Part shown: piece by piece, positions 53,555-64,000 of the stretch | Layout: each line of letters begins with the position of its first letter | Position numbering within the stretch: the first letter of the stretch is position 1 | NCBI RefSeq assembly: GCF_001053185.1 | Contig: NZ_CSTD01000003.1 | Coordinates: 235,976-299,975, forward strand | DNA length: 64,000 bases | Direction: 5' to 3' | Source of the DNA: Mycobacterium bohemicum DSM 44277 | Lineage (GTDB): Bacteria; Actinomycetota; Actinomycetes; Mycobacteriales; Mycobacteriaceae | Notes under the pieces: generated by a model | Seen by the model: only the letters and a program-made list of their open reading frames with translations | What the model was told of the DNA's origin: nothing | The model's database searches: none | Translations under genes and position numbers: made by a program

Positions 53555-54024
53555 TGCCACGCAAGGGACCCGCGCCCAAGCGTCCGTTGGTGAACGACCC
53601 GGTGTACGGGTCTCAGCTGGTCACCCAGCTGGTGAACAAGATTCTGCTCAAGGGGAAGAAATCGCTCGCCGAGCGCATTGTTTACGGTGCGCTCGAGAAT
53701 GCCCGGGAAAAGACAGGTACCGATCCCGTCATCACGCTCAAGCGCGCGCTCGACAACGTCAAGCCCGCCCTGGAGGTCCGCAGCCGCCGCGTCGGCGGTG
53801 CGACGTACCAGGTGCCCGTGGAGGTGCGCCCGGACCGGTCCACCACGCTGGCGCTGCGCTGGCTTGTCAGCTTCTCGCGGCAGCGCCGGGAGAAGACCAT
53901 GATCGAGCGGCTGGCGAACGAGATCCTGGACGCCAGCAACGGCCTCGGGGCCTCCGTCAAGCGGCGCGAGGACACCCACAAGATGGCCGAGGCCAACCGC
54001 GCCTTCGCCCATTACCGCTGGTGA
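53554..54024 (+). CDS. rpsG: 30S ribosomal protein S7, 156 aa
   Basis: Primary 16S rRNA binding protein of the head. [20 protein letters not shown] and [20 protein letters not shown]. Start at 53554 overlaps the rpsL stop. Confidence 0.99.
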   Translation: MPRKGPAPKRPLVNDPVYGSQLVTQLVNKILLKGKKSLAERIVYGALENAREKTGTDPVITLKRALDNVKPALEVRSRRVGGATYQVPVEVRPDRSTTLALRWLVSFSRQRREKTMIERLANEILDASNGLGASVKRREDTHKMAEANRAFAHYRW

Positions 54025-54098
54025 TTGCAGCCGGCGGTGACGGCCGGGCGCAACCAACAGCGAACTAACCAAGCAATCGAAAGAGTGGGAAGACTTCT

Positions 54099-56204
54099 GT
54101 GGCACAGAAGGACGTGCTGACCGACCTGACCAGGGTCCGCAACATCGGCATCATGGCGCACATCGACGCCGGCAAGACGACGACGACCGAGCGCATCCTC
54201 TACTACACCGGCATCAGCTACAAGATCGGTGAGGTCCACGACGGCGCGGCCACCATGGACTGGATGGAGCAGGAACAGGAGCGGGGAATCACCATCACCT
54301 CCGCGGCCACCACCTGCTTCTGGAACGACAACCAGATCAACATCATCGACACCCCGGGCCACGTCGACTTCACCGTCGAGGTGGAGCGCAGCCTGCGCGT
54401 GCTCGACGGCGCGGTCGCCGTCTTCGACGGCAAGGAAGGCGTCGAGCCGCAGTCCGAGCAGGTCTGGCGGCAGGCCGACAAGTACGACGTCCCGCGGATC
54501 TGCTTCGTCAACAAGATGGACAAGATCGGCGCCGACTTCTACTTCTCGGTGCGCACCATGGAGGAGCGCCTCGGCGCCAACGTCATCCCGATCCAGCTGC
54601 CGGTCGGCTCCGAGGGCGACTTCGAGGGCGTCGTCGACCTGGTCGAGATGAAGGCCAAGGTGTGGAGCGCCGAGGCCAAGCTCGGCGAGAAGTACGACGT
54701 CGTCGACATCCCCGCCGACCTGCGGGAGAAGGCCGACGAGTACCGCACCAAGCTGCTCGAGTCCGTCGCCGAGACCGACGAGGCGCTGCTGGAGAAGTAC
54801 CTGGGCGGCGAGGAGCTCACCGTCGAGGAGATCAAGGGTGCGATCCGCAAGCTGACCATCAGTTCGGAGGCCTACCCGGTGCTGTGCGGCAGCGCCTTCA
54901 AGAACAAGGGCGTGCAGCCGATGCTGGACGCGGTCATCGACTACCTGCCCTCGCCGCTGGACGTGCCGCCGGCCGTCGGCCACGCTCCGGGCAAGGAGGA
55001 CGTCGAGGTCGTGCGCAAGCCGTCGACCGACGAGCCGTTCTCGGCGCTGGCCTTCAAGGTCGCCACGCACCCGTTCTTCGGCAAGCTGACCTATGTCCGG
55101 GTGTACTCGGGCAAGGTCGATTCCGGCAGCCAGGTCATCAACTCCACCAAGGGCAAGAAGGAGCGGCTGGGCAAGCTGTTCCAGATGCACTCCAACAAGG
55201 AGAACCCGGTGGAGACCGCGTCGGCGGGTCACATCTACGCGGTGATCGGTCTGAAGGACACCACCACCGGCGACACCCTGAGTGACCCGAACGACCAGGT
55301 CGTACTCGAGTCGATGACCTTTCCCGACCCGGTCATCGAGGTGGCGATCGAGCCCAAGACCAAGAGCGACCAGGAGAAGCTGAGCCTGTCGATCCAGAAG
55401 CTCGCCGAGGAGGACCCGACGTTCAAGGTCCACCAGGACGCCGAGACCGGGCAGACCGTGATCGGTGGCATGGGCGAGCTGCACCTGGACATCCTGGTCG
55501 ATCGCATGCGCCGCGAGTTCAAGGTCGAGGCCAACGTCGGCAAGCCGCAGGTCGCCTACAAGGAGACCATCAAGCGGCTGGTGGAAAAGGTCGAGTTCAC
55601 CCACAAGAAGCAGACCGGTGGCTCGGGCCAGTTCGCCAAGGTGCTGATCAACCTCGAACCTTTCCACGGCGAGGACGGGGCGACCTACGAATTCGAGAAC
55701 AAGGTCACCGGTGGCCGCATCCCGCGCGAGTACATCCCGTCGGTGGACGCCGGCGCCCAGGACGCCATGCAGTACGGCGTGCTGGCGGGCTACCCGCTGG
55801 TGAACCTGAAGGTCACCCTGCTCGACGGGGCCTTCCACGAGGTCGACTCGTCGGAGATGGCCTTCAAGATCGCCGGTTCTCAAGTGCTCAAAAAGGCTGC
55901 TGCGCAAGCGCAACCGGTGATCCTGGAACCGATCATGGCCGTTGAGGTCACCACGCCCGAGGACTACATGGGCGATGTGATCGGCGACCTGAACTCCCGC
56001 CGTGGCCAGATCCAGGCCATGGAGGAGCGGAGCGGTGCACGCGTGGTCAAGGCGCACGTGCCGCTGTCGGAGATGTTCGGCTACGTCGGCGACCTGCGGT
56101 CGAAGACCCAAGGCCGGGCGAACTACTCCATGGTGTTCGACTCGTACGCCGAAGTGCCGGCGAACGTGTCGAAGGAGATCATCGCGAAAGCGACGGGTCA
56201 GTAA
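54099..56204 (+). CDS. fusA: Elongation factor G, 701 aa
   Basis: Translocation GTPase. G1 AHIDAGKT, G2/G3 [10 protein letters not shown] and DTPGHVDF, G4 NKMD. All five EF-G domains present ([36 protein letters not shown]). GTG start at 54099. Cotranscribed with rpsL-rpsG. Confidence 0.99.
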   Translation: MAQKDVLTDLTRVRNIGIMAHIDAGKTTTTERILYYTGISYKIGEVHDGAATMDWMEQEQERGITITSAATTCFWNDNQINIIDTPGHVDFTVEVERSLRVLDGAVAVFDGKEGVEPQSEQVWRQADKYDVPRICFVNKMDKIGADFYFSVRTMEERLGANVIPIQLPVGSEGDFEGVVDLVEMKAKVWSAEAKLGEKYDVVDIPADLREKADEYRTKLLESVAETDEALLEKYLGGEELTVEEIKGAIRKLTISSEAYPVLCGSAFKNKGVQPMLDAVIDYLPSPLDVPPAVGHAPGKEDVEVVRKPSTDEPFSALAFKVATHPFFGKLTYVRVYSGKVDSGSQVINSTKGKKERLGKLFQMHSNKENPVETASAGHIYAVIGLKDTTTGDTLSDPNDQVVLESMTFPDPVIEVAIEPKTKSDQEKLSLSIQKLAEEDPTFKVHQDAETGQTVIGGMGELHLDILVDRMRREFKVEANVGKPQVAYKETIKRLVEKVEFTHKKQTGGSGQFAKVLINLEPFHGEDGATYEFENKVTGGRIPREYIPSVDAGAQDAMQYGVLAGYPLVNLKVTLLDGAFHEVDSSEMAFKIAGSQVLKKAAAQAQPVILEPIMAVEVTTPEDYMGDVIGDLNSRRGQIQAMEERSGARVVKAHVPLSEMFGYVGDLRSKTQGRANYSMVFDSYAEVPANVSKEIIAKATGQ

Positions 56205-56314
56205 GGGCCAGCAACAACGGAGTAATCTTGCCGGGTCATCAATGCCTTGGGCGCGGCACAACTGAAAACACCAACACTGCTTAAACAAGCACCAACAAGT
56301 CGGAGGACACAACA

Positions 56315-57505
<1,191 letters not shown>

Positions 57506-57514
57506 TCCAGCTCG

Positions 57515-57558
57515 AACACGAAGCCCGGATCGCCCGTAGGCGGTCCGGGCTTCGTGTT
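57515..57558. terminator. Terminator after tuf
   Basis: Perfect 15-bp stem, arms 57515-57529 and 57544-57558 (AACACGAAGCCCGGA and complement), 14-nt loop, with a TT-rich 3' end (GTGTTTG). Ends the rpsL-tuf transcript 10 bp after the stop. Confidence 0.88.
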
Positions 57559-57666
57559 TGTTTACCCAAATTCCCGTGTGGGGGCGCCCCGCGGGACGGT
57601 AGGATCGTTTTCAATCGAGTCTTCGGACCGACCGGGGGGGCTAGTAGGCCGTGCTTGGAGGTTCGG

Positions 57667-58907
57667 ATGTCGTATGTGGTCGCAGCGCCCGAGTTTGTGG
57701 CGGCTGCTGCGAATGACCTGGCGACCATCTTGTCCAATCTCAGCTCGGCGAACGCGGCGGCCCTGGCCCCGACCTCGGGGGTGATGGCCGCGGGCGCCGA
57801 CGAGATTTCGGCGACCATCGCCGCCCTGTTCGGCGCCCACGCCCAGGCTTATCAGGCGCTCAGCGCGCAGGCCGCGATGTTCCATCAGCAATTCGTGCAG
57901 CTCATGACCGGCGGCGCTTCGCAGTACGGCCTCACCGAGGCCGCCAACGCCTCGCCGCTCGATTTCGCGCAGCCGGCCGCGACCAGCGCCAGGTGCAGGG
58001 GCTGGCCGAGCAGCCGGCCCACGCAATGCGCCAGCACGGCGCCAACCCCCAGTGCCAGGCCCAGCAGGATGAACTTCGGGTGCGATCCCAGGTCGCGCAC
58101 CTGCAGTGAGGCGCCCAGCCAGACGAAGAACAGCGGGCTGAAAAATCCCTCGGTGACCCCGAACAGCTGACGCGCCAGCCGTCGGGGCTCGCCGACCATG
58201 GCGATCACCAGGCCCAGCGCGAAGCCCGCCAGCATGATCGACACGTGGGTGGCGACGGCGAACGCCGAGAGGGCGAACAAGAGAAGCAGGTTGTAGCGCA
58301 GTTCCAGGGCGAATCGCTGCTTCTTCGAATAGTCGTGCAGGCGCTGGCGCCAGCCCCGGCGGTCGACCGCGCGCAGCAGCACGAACAGCACCGTCGCGCA
58401 GCCGGTGAGCGCCAGCGCGCCCAGCGCCGTCGCCGGGGCGCGACGGATGTCAATCACCAAGGGCAGCAAGACAATACACGCCGTATCCGCGATCGCGATC
58501 TGCGCCGTCACGGATAGCACGGTCGGTCCCCGCAATCCCAGAGAGTCGATCACGGGCAGCGCCACCGCGGCCGACGACGACGCCATCAGGACCGCATACA
58601 GCGCGGGGTGGCCGGTACCGAAAGCCGTCGCCAGCCCGATGCCCAGGGCCACCGCGGCCGCGCCGCCCGGCTGTCTCCGGCATCGGGAACGGCGGTTGGC
58701 GCGGTTGCCCCGGCCGAACCGGCCGCTCCGGTCGAGGCGATCGAGGCCGAAGGCGCGGAGCTCGGACCCACAAACGCGATCCCGGCGAACGCGTTGCCGC
58801 TGTCGACCGGGACGCCGCTGGGGGCGGCCCCGGCGTCGCGCGCCTACACACCCGCGACGCCGGCCTATTCGCCGGGGTCCGCGGCCCAGGAAGAAGCGGG
58901 GGAGTGA
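57667..58907 (+). pseudogene. PE-family gene split by an inserted fragment
   Basis: 5' part: ATG 57667 (GGAGG upstream) encodes a PE domain, [20 protein letters not shown] ... [20 protein letters not shown], to about 57970. 3' part: 58671-58907 encodes a Pro/Ala-rich C-terminal tail (LSPASGTAVGAVAPAEPAAP ... SAAQEEAGE, stop 58905-58907). Between them lies about 0.7 kb belonging to a different gene on the opposite strand. The 5' frame runs on to about 58170 in nonsense sequence. An intact PE gene occupies the corresponding place near tuf in M. avium relatives as I remember it. Confidence 0.82.
57975..58668 (-). pseudogene. Internal fragment of a CPA2-type cation/proton antiporter, inverted inside the PE gene
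   Basis: Minus-strand frame encodes consecutive membrane helices of a Na+/H+ antiporter: [77 protein letters not shown], ending around [10 protein letters not shown]. The N-terminal helices and the C-terminal end are missing, and the flanks turn directly into PE gene sequence. No terminal inverted repeats or transposase seen, so it is not a simple insertion sequence. Boundaries are within about 15 bp. Confidence 0.82.
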
Positions 58908-58955
58908 TCGCGCAGGGCCTGTCGCCGACCTCCTAGTCCGATTCGGAGGAACAAC

Positions 58956-59789
58956 ATGTTGGCCCGCTACCTCAAGGCCCAGTTGATCGTCCTGCTGTGC
59001 GGCGGCCTGGTGGGCCCGATCTTCCTGATCGTCTACTTCACCCTCGGCTTCGGCGACCTCCTGAAGTGGATGTTCTACGTCGGCCTGCTTATCACCGTCG
59101 CCGACGTGCTCATCGCGCTGGGACTGGCCAACTACGGCGCTAAGTCGTCGGCTAAGAACGCGGCGCTCGAGCAGAGCGGGGTGCTGGCGCTCGCCCAGAT
59201 CACCGGGCTCACCGAGACGGGGACGTGGATCAACAACCAGCAGGTGGTCAAGGTGCACCTGCACATCGCCGGGCCCGGTTTGCTGCCCTTCGACAGCGAG
59301 GACCGGGTGATCGCCAGCGTCACCCGATTGGGCAACCTCAACGCCCGCAAGCTCGTGGTTCTGGTCAACCCCGCCACGCAGGAGCACCGCATCGACTGGG
59401 AGCGCAGCGCGTTGGTCAACGGCCTGGTGCCCGCGCAGTTCACCATCGCCGAGGACAACCGGACCTACGACCTCAGCGGACAGGCCGGACCGCTCATGGA
59501 GATTCTGCAGATCCTCAAGGCCAACAACGTCCCGCTGAACAACATGGTCGACATCCGGACCAACCCGGCCTTGCGGCAGCAGATCCAGGCGGTGGTGCGC
59601 CGGGCGGCCGAACAACAGCCCCAAGCGGCCGAGCCGGTGCCGGCGGTCGCGCAGGCGGCACCGGCGGTCCCGCCGCCCAAGCCGTCGATCGCCGAGCGGC
59701 TGCAAGAACTGGAAACGCTGCGCGCCACCGGCGCGCTGACCGACCAGGAGTACGGGAGCCGGCGCGCCCAGATCATCTCCGAAATCTGA
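58956..59789 (+). CDS. Membrane protein with C-terminal SHOCT domain, 277 aa
   Basis: Two membrane segments at the N-terminus (LIVLLCGGLVGPIFLIVYFT; MFYVGLLITVADVLIALGLA), a soluble middle domain, a Pro/Ala linker (EPVPAVAQAAPAVPPPKP) and a SHOCT module (LQELETLRATGALTDQEYGS), often used for oligomerisation. GGAGG before the ATG. Function unknown. Counterpart of Rv0686. Confidence 0.82.
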   Translation: MLARYLKAQLIVLLCGGLVGPIFLIVYFTLGFGDLLKWMFYVGLLITVADVLIALGLANYGAKSSAKNAALEQSGVLALAQITGLTETGTWINNQQVVKVHLHIAGPGLLPFDSEDRVIASVTRLGNLNARKLVVLVNPATQEHRIDWERSALVNGLVPAQFTIAEDNRTYDLSGQAGPLMEILQILKANNVPLNNMVDIRTNPALRQQIQAVVRRAAEQQPQAAEPVPAVAQAAPAVPPPKPSIAERLQELETLRATGALTDQEYGSRRAQIISEI

Positions 59790-59841
59790 CTTCCCGCGGT
59801 AGCCGAGACCGCGTTAGAACACGTTCCAATTCCGCTGCTAG

Positions 59842-60705
<864 letters not shown>

Positions 60706-60714
60706 TCGGCCATC

Positions 60715-61926
60715 GTGTATGAACTCCACGTGACCAGTAACGATGGCGCCGGCCCGGGCGAGCGCGCAATTGTGATCGTCGGCGGCGGCCTGGCCGCCGC
60801 CCGGACCGCCGAGCAGTTGCGGCGGTCCGGCTTCCCCGGGCGCATCACGATCGTCAGCGACGAGGTGCACGTCCCCTACGACCGCCCGCCGCTGTCCAAG
60901 GAGGTGCTCCGCAAGGAGGCCGACGACGTGGCGCTCAAACCGCGCGAGTGGTACGACGAGCAGGGCATCACCCTGCGGCTGGGCGCGGCCGCCACCGGCC
61001 TCGACACCGCCAAGCGGACGGTCACTTTGGCCGACGGCAGCGTGCTCGGCTACGACGAGCTGGTCATCGCAACGGGTTTGGTGCCGCGGCGCATCCCGTC
61101 GTTCCCGGACCTGGAGGGCATCCGGGTGCTGCGCTCGTTCGACGAGAGCATGGCGCTGCGCGAGCACGCGTCCGCCGCACGGCACGCCGTGATCATCGGC
61201 GCCGGCTTCATCGGCTGCGAGGTGGCGGCCAGCCTGCGCACCCTGGGCGTGGACGTGGTGCTGGTGGAGCCGCAGCCGACCCCGCTGGCGGCGGTGCTGG
61301 GCGAACGGATCGGCGAGCTGGTGGCCCGGCTGCATCGCGCCGAGGGCGTCGACGTCCGCCTCGGCGTGGGCGTGGCCGAAGTACGCGGGCACGGGCACGT
61401 CGACACCGTGGTACTGACCGACGGCACCGAGCTGCCTGCCGACCTGGTCGTCATCGGCATCGGGTCGCACCCGGCGACCGACTGGCTACAGGGCAGCGGC
61501 GTCGAGGTGGACAACGGCGTCCTCTGCGACGAGGCCGGGCGCACGACCGCCCCCAACGTGTGGGCGCTCGGCGACGTCGCGTCCTGGCGGGACGCCACGG
61601 GACACCAAGCGCGCGTGGAGCATTGGAGCAACGTCGCCGATCAGGCCCGCGTCGTGGTGCCGGCGATGCTGGGCCAGGAGGCGCCGTCGGTCGTCGTCGT
61701 CCCGTATTTCTGGAGCGACCAGTACGACGTCAAGATTCAGTGCCTGGGCGAACCCGAGGCCACCGACACCGTGCACCTCGTCGAGGACGACGGCCGCAAG
61801 TTCCTGGCCTACTACGAACGCGACGGCGCCCTGGTCGGGGTGGTCGGCGGGGGCATGCCCGGCAAGGTGATGAAGACCCGCGCCAAAATCGCCGCCGCGG
61901 CGCCGATTGCCGAGGTGCTCGGCTGA
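60715..61926 (+). CDS. Ferredoxin/rubredoxin reductase-type FAD oxidoreductase, 403 aa
   Basis: FAD-NAD(P)H reductase delivering electrons to ferredoxins or P450 systems. FAD motif IVIVGGGLAAARTAEQLRRS, NAD motif AVIIGAGFIGCEVAASLRTL, second FAD motif VWALGDVAS, C-terminal reductase domain (FWSDQYDVKIQCLG). GTG start at 60715, and a GTG at 60730 is possible. Counterpart of Rv0688. Probable operon with the SDR. Confidence 0.92.
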   Translation: MYELHVTSNDGAGPGERAIVIVGGGLAAARTAEQLRRSGFPGRITIVSDEVHVPYDRPPLSKEVLRKEADDVALKPREWYDEQGITLRLGAAATGLDTAKRTVTLADGSVLGYDELVIATGLVPRRIPSFPDLEGIRVLRSFDESMALREHASAARHAVIIGAGFIGCEVAASLRTLGVDVVLVEPQPTPLAAVLGERIGELVARLHRAEGVDVRLGVGVAEVRGHGHVDTVVLTDGTELPADLVVIGIGSHPATDWLQGSGVEVDNGVLCDEAGRTTAPNVWALGDVASWRDATGHQARVEHWSNVADQARVVVPAMLGQEAPSVVVVPYFWSDQYDVKIQCLGEPEATDTVHLVEDDGRKFLAYYERDGALVGVVGGGMPGKVMKTRAKIAAAAPIAEVLG

Positions 61927-62909
61927 CGCGGCGGCCGGCCCGGGTCGCCATACTCGACGACTACGCCGGCGTGGCCCTCGAGGTGGCCGACTGGTCGCAG
62001 GTCCGGAGTCGTTCGGAGATAACGGTTTTCGACCGGCACCTGTCCGAGGCGGAGGCCGCCGAAGCGCTGCGCGGCTTCGACGTGGTCTGCACGATGCGCG
62101 AGCGGATGGCGTTCCCTCGCACGCTGATCGAGCGGCTGCCCGACCTCAAGCTGATCACGATCGTCGGCCGGGCCCTGCCCAACCTCGACATGGCCGCGGC
62201 CACCGAGCGCGGCGTGCTGGTGGCCCACTCGGACTTCACCGCCCCCCGGTTCCGGGCCCTGCGCGACGCGACGCCGGAGCTCGCGTGGGGGCTGATGATC
62301 GCCACGGTGCGCAACCTGGCCGAGGAGCACCGCCGCATGCGCGACGGCGGGTGGCAAACGGCGACGGGCGTGACGCTGGCCGGGAAGACGCTCGGGCTCT
62401 TGGGTCTCGGCAGGACCGGCAAACGCATGGCCGAATACGCCAAAGCCTTTGGCATGCCGGTGGTTGCGTGGAGCCAGAACCTCACCGAGGAGGCCGCGGC
62501 CGAATCCGGTGCCCGCCGCGTCGAGAAGACGGCGCTCTTCGAGGAATCCGACGTGGTGTCCATTCACCTCGTGCTCTCCGAGCGCACCCGCGGCCTCGTC
62601 GGCGCGCCCGAGCTGGCGCTGATGAAGCCGAGCGCCTACCTGATCAACACCTCGCGGGGGCCGATCGTCGACGAGGCCGCGCTGCAGGCTCGGCGCATCG
62701 CCGGCGCCGGGCTCGACGTGTTCGACGTCGAGCCGCTTCCGCCCGACCACCCGCTGCGGCGCCTGCCGAACGTGACGCTGTCTCCCCACCTCGGGTACGT
62801 CACCCGCGAGATGCTCGGCGCCTTCTACGCCGACACCATCGAGGCCGTGACGGCCTGGCTGGACGGAACGCCCGTCCGAGTCGCCAATCCCGAAGCGCTG
62901 CCCGGCTAG
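61923..62909 (+). CDS. D-2-hydroxyacid dehydrogenase family protein, about 328 aa, start codon unclear
   Basis: NAD-binding motif LGLLGLGRTGKRMAEYAKAF and the Arg-Glu-His catalytic set: R in LINTSRGPIVDEAAL, E in GLDVFDVEPLP, H in LSPHLGYVT. Catalyses NAD-dependent oxidation or reduction of 2-hydroxy acids. Homologues begin just before RVAILDDY. Here no ATG, GTG or TTG is in frame near that point. The best candidate is CTG 61923-61925, inside the CTGA that holds the stop of the previous gene, suggesting coupled non-canonical initiation. Confidence 0.8.
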   Translation: MTRRPARVAILDDYAGVALEVADWSQVRSRSEITVFDRHLSEAEAAEALRGFDVVCTMRERMAFPRTLIERLPDLKLITIVGRALPNLDMAAATERGVLVAHSDFTAPRFRALRDATPELAWGLMIATVRNLAEEHRRMRDGGWQTATGVTLAGKTLGLLGLGRTGKRMAEYAKAFGMPVVAWSQNLTEEAAAESGARRVEKTALFEESDVVSIHLVLSERTRGLVGAPELALMKPSAYLINTSRGPIVDEAALQARRIAGAGLDVFDVEPLPPDHPLRRLPNVTLSPHLGYVTREMLGAFYADTIEAVTAWLDGTPVRVANPEALPG

Positions 62910-62920
62910 TGGCGATAGCG

Positions 62921-63967
62921 CTAATACCAGGTGACCGGCGGGCCGTGCGGGTGGCACTCGCCCAGCACGTCGAGTTCCCCACCGGGCCAGCTGCGGGCCC
63001 GGATCAGGAACCTGATCGGAGACCCGGGCCCGTCGCGGGCGGGCTCGAGCGTGAGGTGGGCAAACGGCGAGCGGGGACCGGCCCGGCGGGCCAGCTCCTC
63101 GACGCCGCCGCGGACCGCGACCCGCTCCTCGGCGGACAGGTACTGCCAGGTGATCGAGTGCCAGAGCACGGTCAGCGCCCCCTCGGCCAGGGTGAGGCCG
63201 GCGATCGCGTCGGCCGCCGTCCTGCGCTCCAGGTGCGCCGGGACGCCGCGGGCCACCGTGACGGCGCCGCGCAGCCGTTGCAGCCGCGCGTGCTGGTCGG
63301 GCCACACGTAGCTCAGCACGGTGAGCTCCCCGTCGTCGCCCATGACGTCGATGGGCGCGATGTCATACCCGCGGCGCTCGACGATGCGCACGGGGCCGTT
63401 CGGGGGCAACGCCCCGCGCCACGCGTCCGCGATGACCACGGGCGAGTCGGCCGGTCCCCACCGGGTATCGGCGAAGCGGTACTGGTAGTGATCGGCGCGC
63501 AGGTTCAGCCCCGCACTCGTCCCGATCTCGAAAAGCCTTATTGGCAAATTAAATTCGTGGTTGGCGCACAGCAGGCCGCCGATCAGGGCCGCCGACCGGC
63601 CCACCTCGTTGGTCTGCGGCGGGTGGTCCAGGGCCGCGCGCAGCGAATCGTGGTGGCGCTCGGCGACGAACAGAATCTCCGGCCAGGCGGCCTCGGCGTC
63701 CCACGCGCCGCCGCTGCTGGGATACCAGCGGCGCAGCCCCGCCGCCCGGCCGTCGAGCACGAGCCGGTGCAAGCCCCCGAGCAGCCGAAGCGGAACCGCG
63801 TGGCCGAACGGGTCGTCCTCGTGGCCGGACAGGATGGAAGCGAAGACACCGCCGGCCTCCACGTCCGCGGCCACCTGCTCGAGCAGCTCGCCGTACATGG
63901 GCGAGCCGGCGCCGGCGCAGAACAGTCCCTGCGACCGCAGCGAGTGCAGCAGGTGCTCGCTGCTCAC
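62921..63967 (-). CDS. DUF2332 family protein, 348 aa
   Basis: Recognised by the actinobacterial DUF2332 pattern: CAGAGSPMYGELLEQVAADV, the NEVGRSAALIGGLLC motif, FEIGTSAGLNLRADHYQYRF and VLWHSITWQYLS. The GTSAGLNL segment resembles a methyltransferase-like nucleotide-binding turn. Function unknown. GTG start at 63967. Convergent with the dehydrogenase gene (11 bp apart). Confidence 0.85.
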   Translation of the reverse strand: MSSEHLLHSLRSQGLFCAGAGSPMYGELLEQVAADVEAGGVFASILSGHEDDPFGHAVPLRLLGGLHRLVLDGRAAGLRRWYPSSGGAWDAEAAWPEILFVAERHHDSLRAALDHPPQTNEVGRSAALIGGLLCANHEFNLPIRLFEIGTSAGLNLRADHYQYRFADTRWGPADSPVVIADAWRGALPPNGPVRIVERRGYDIAPIDVMGDDGELTVLSYVWPDQHARLQRLRGAVTVARGVPAHLERRTAADAIAGLTLAEGALTVLWHSITWQYLSAEERVAVRGGVEELARRAGPRSPFAHLTLEPARDGPGSPIRFLIRARSWPGGELDVLGECHPHGPPVTWY

Positions 63968-64000
63968 CCGTCGAGCCCGTTCAGCCCGGCGCCGACGACG

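Noticed and set aside
57975..58668. Insertion sequence in the PE gene
   Set aside because: The insert encodes part of an antiporter, with no transposase, terminal inverted repeats or visible target duplication.
60948..61922. 653-codon frame joining the dehydrogenase to sequence within the ferredoxin reductase gene
   Set aside because: The upstream part is an Arg/Gly-rich shadow of the reductase frame. Only the part after 61923 matches the dehydrogenase family.

Overview
The window is high-GC actinobacterial DNA from a slow-growing Mycobacterium. The evidence is mycolic-acid genes (hadABC, four mmaA methyltransferases), a PE-family gene, a mycofactocin-type short-chain dehydrogenase, type VII secretion (T7SS) style substrates and a gene order that follows M. 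tuberculosis from recC to the Rv0688 region. The PE gene beside tuf and several accessory blocks suggest a relative of the M. avium complex. The species cannot be fixed from sequence reading alone. Comparisons with M. tuberculosis are from memory of the H37Rv gene order.

Layout. 1-6.9 kb: 5' part of recC (minus), HD hydrolase, nitroreductase, a coupled cyanase-patatin pair, echA3, a membrane protein, an MBL hydrolase and an orphan VapB-like antitoxin. 6.9-11.8 kb: tRNA-Thr, tRNA-Met, rpmG2, hadABC (FAS-II dehydratases), tRNA-Trp, secE, nusG, rplK, rplA. 11.8-16.2 kb: a 57-bp tandem repeat starting at the rplA stop, an MFS gene with an in-frame amber codon, a multi-pass membrane protein, an ECF42-like sigma factor whose C-terminus is frameshifted by a deletion, and its YCII/DGPF partner. 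16.3-23.1 kb (minus): mmaA4-mmaA3-mmaA2-mmaA1, lipG, an AarF kinase and a DinB-type protein. 23.2-32 kb: GH38 mannosidase, rplJ-rplL, a TetR gene divergent from a carotenoid oxygenase, mkl. 32-40 kb: rpoB-rpoC.

40.0-45.4 kb holds the most unusual part: a T7SS-associated, polymorphic-toxin-like locus between rpoC and the endonuclease IV gene. An EspC-like protein, a WXG-type substrate with a proline-rich tail and a downstream protein form a tight operon facing a convergent partner gene. A decayed second copy of this module and a further set of fragments lie beside it, together with copies of the end promoter region. They record repeated duplication and deletion.

45.4-51.2 kb: end, lpqP, then fadE8-echA4-paaX-echA5. 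51.2-57.5 kb: two DUF3060 exported proteins, a TetR gene and rpsL-rpsG-fusA-tuf. 57.6-59 kb: a PE gene split by an inverted piece of about 0.7 kb from a cation/proton antiporter gene. 59-64 kb: a SHOCT membrane protein, SDR, ferredoxin reductase, D-2-hydroxyacid dehydrogenase and a DUF2332 protein.

The rplJ, rpoB and rpsL operons share one promoter layout: a TTGRSS-type -35, a 17-18 bp spacer, TATTGT, then about 200 nt of leader. This suggests co-regulation of the translation and transcription machinery. Several accessory genes are broken (MFS, sigma factor, PE, first copy of the 179-aa gene) while the core genes are intact. The rpoB rifampicin region and rpsL codons 43 and 88 look wild type.
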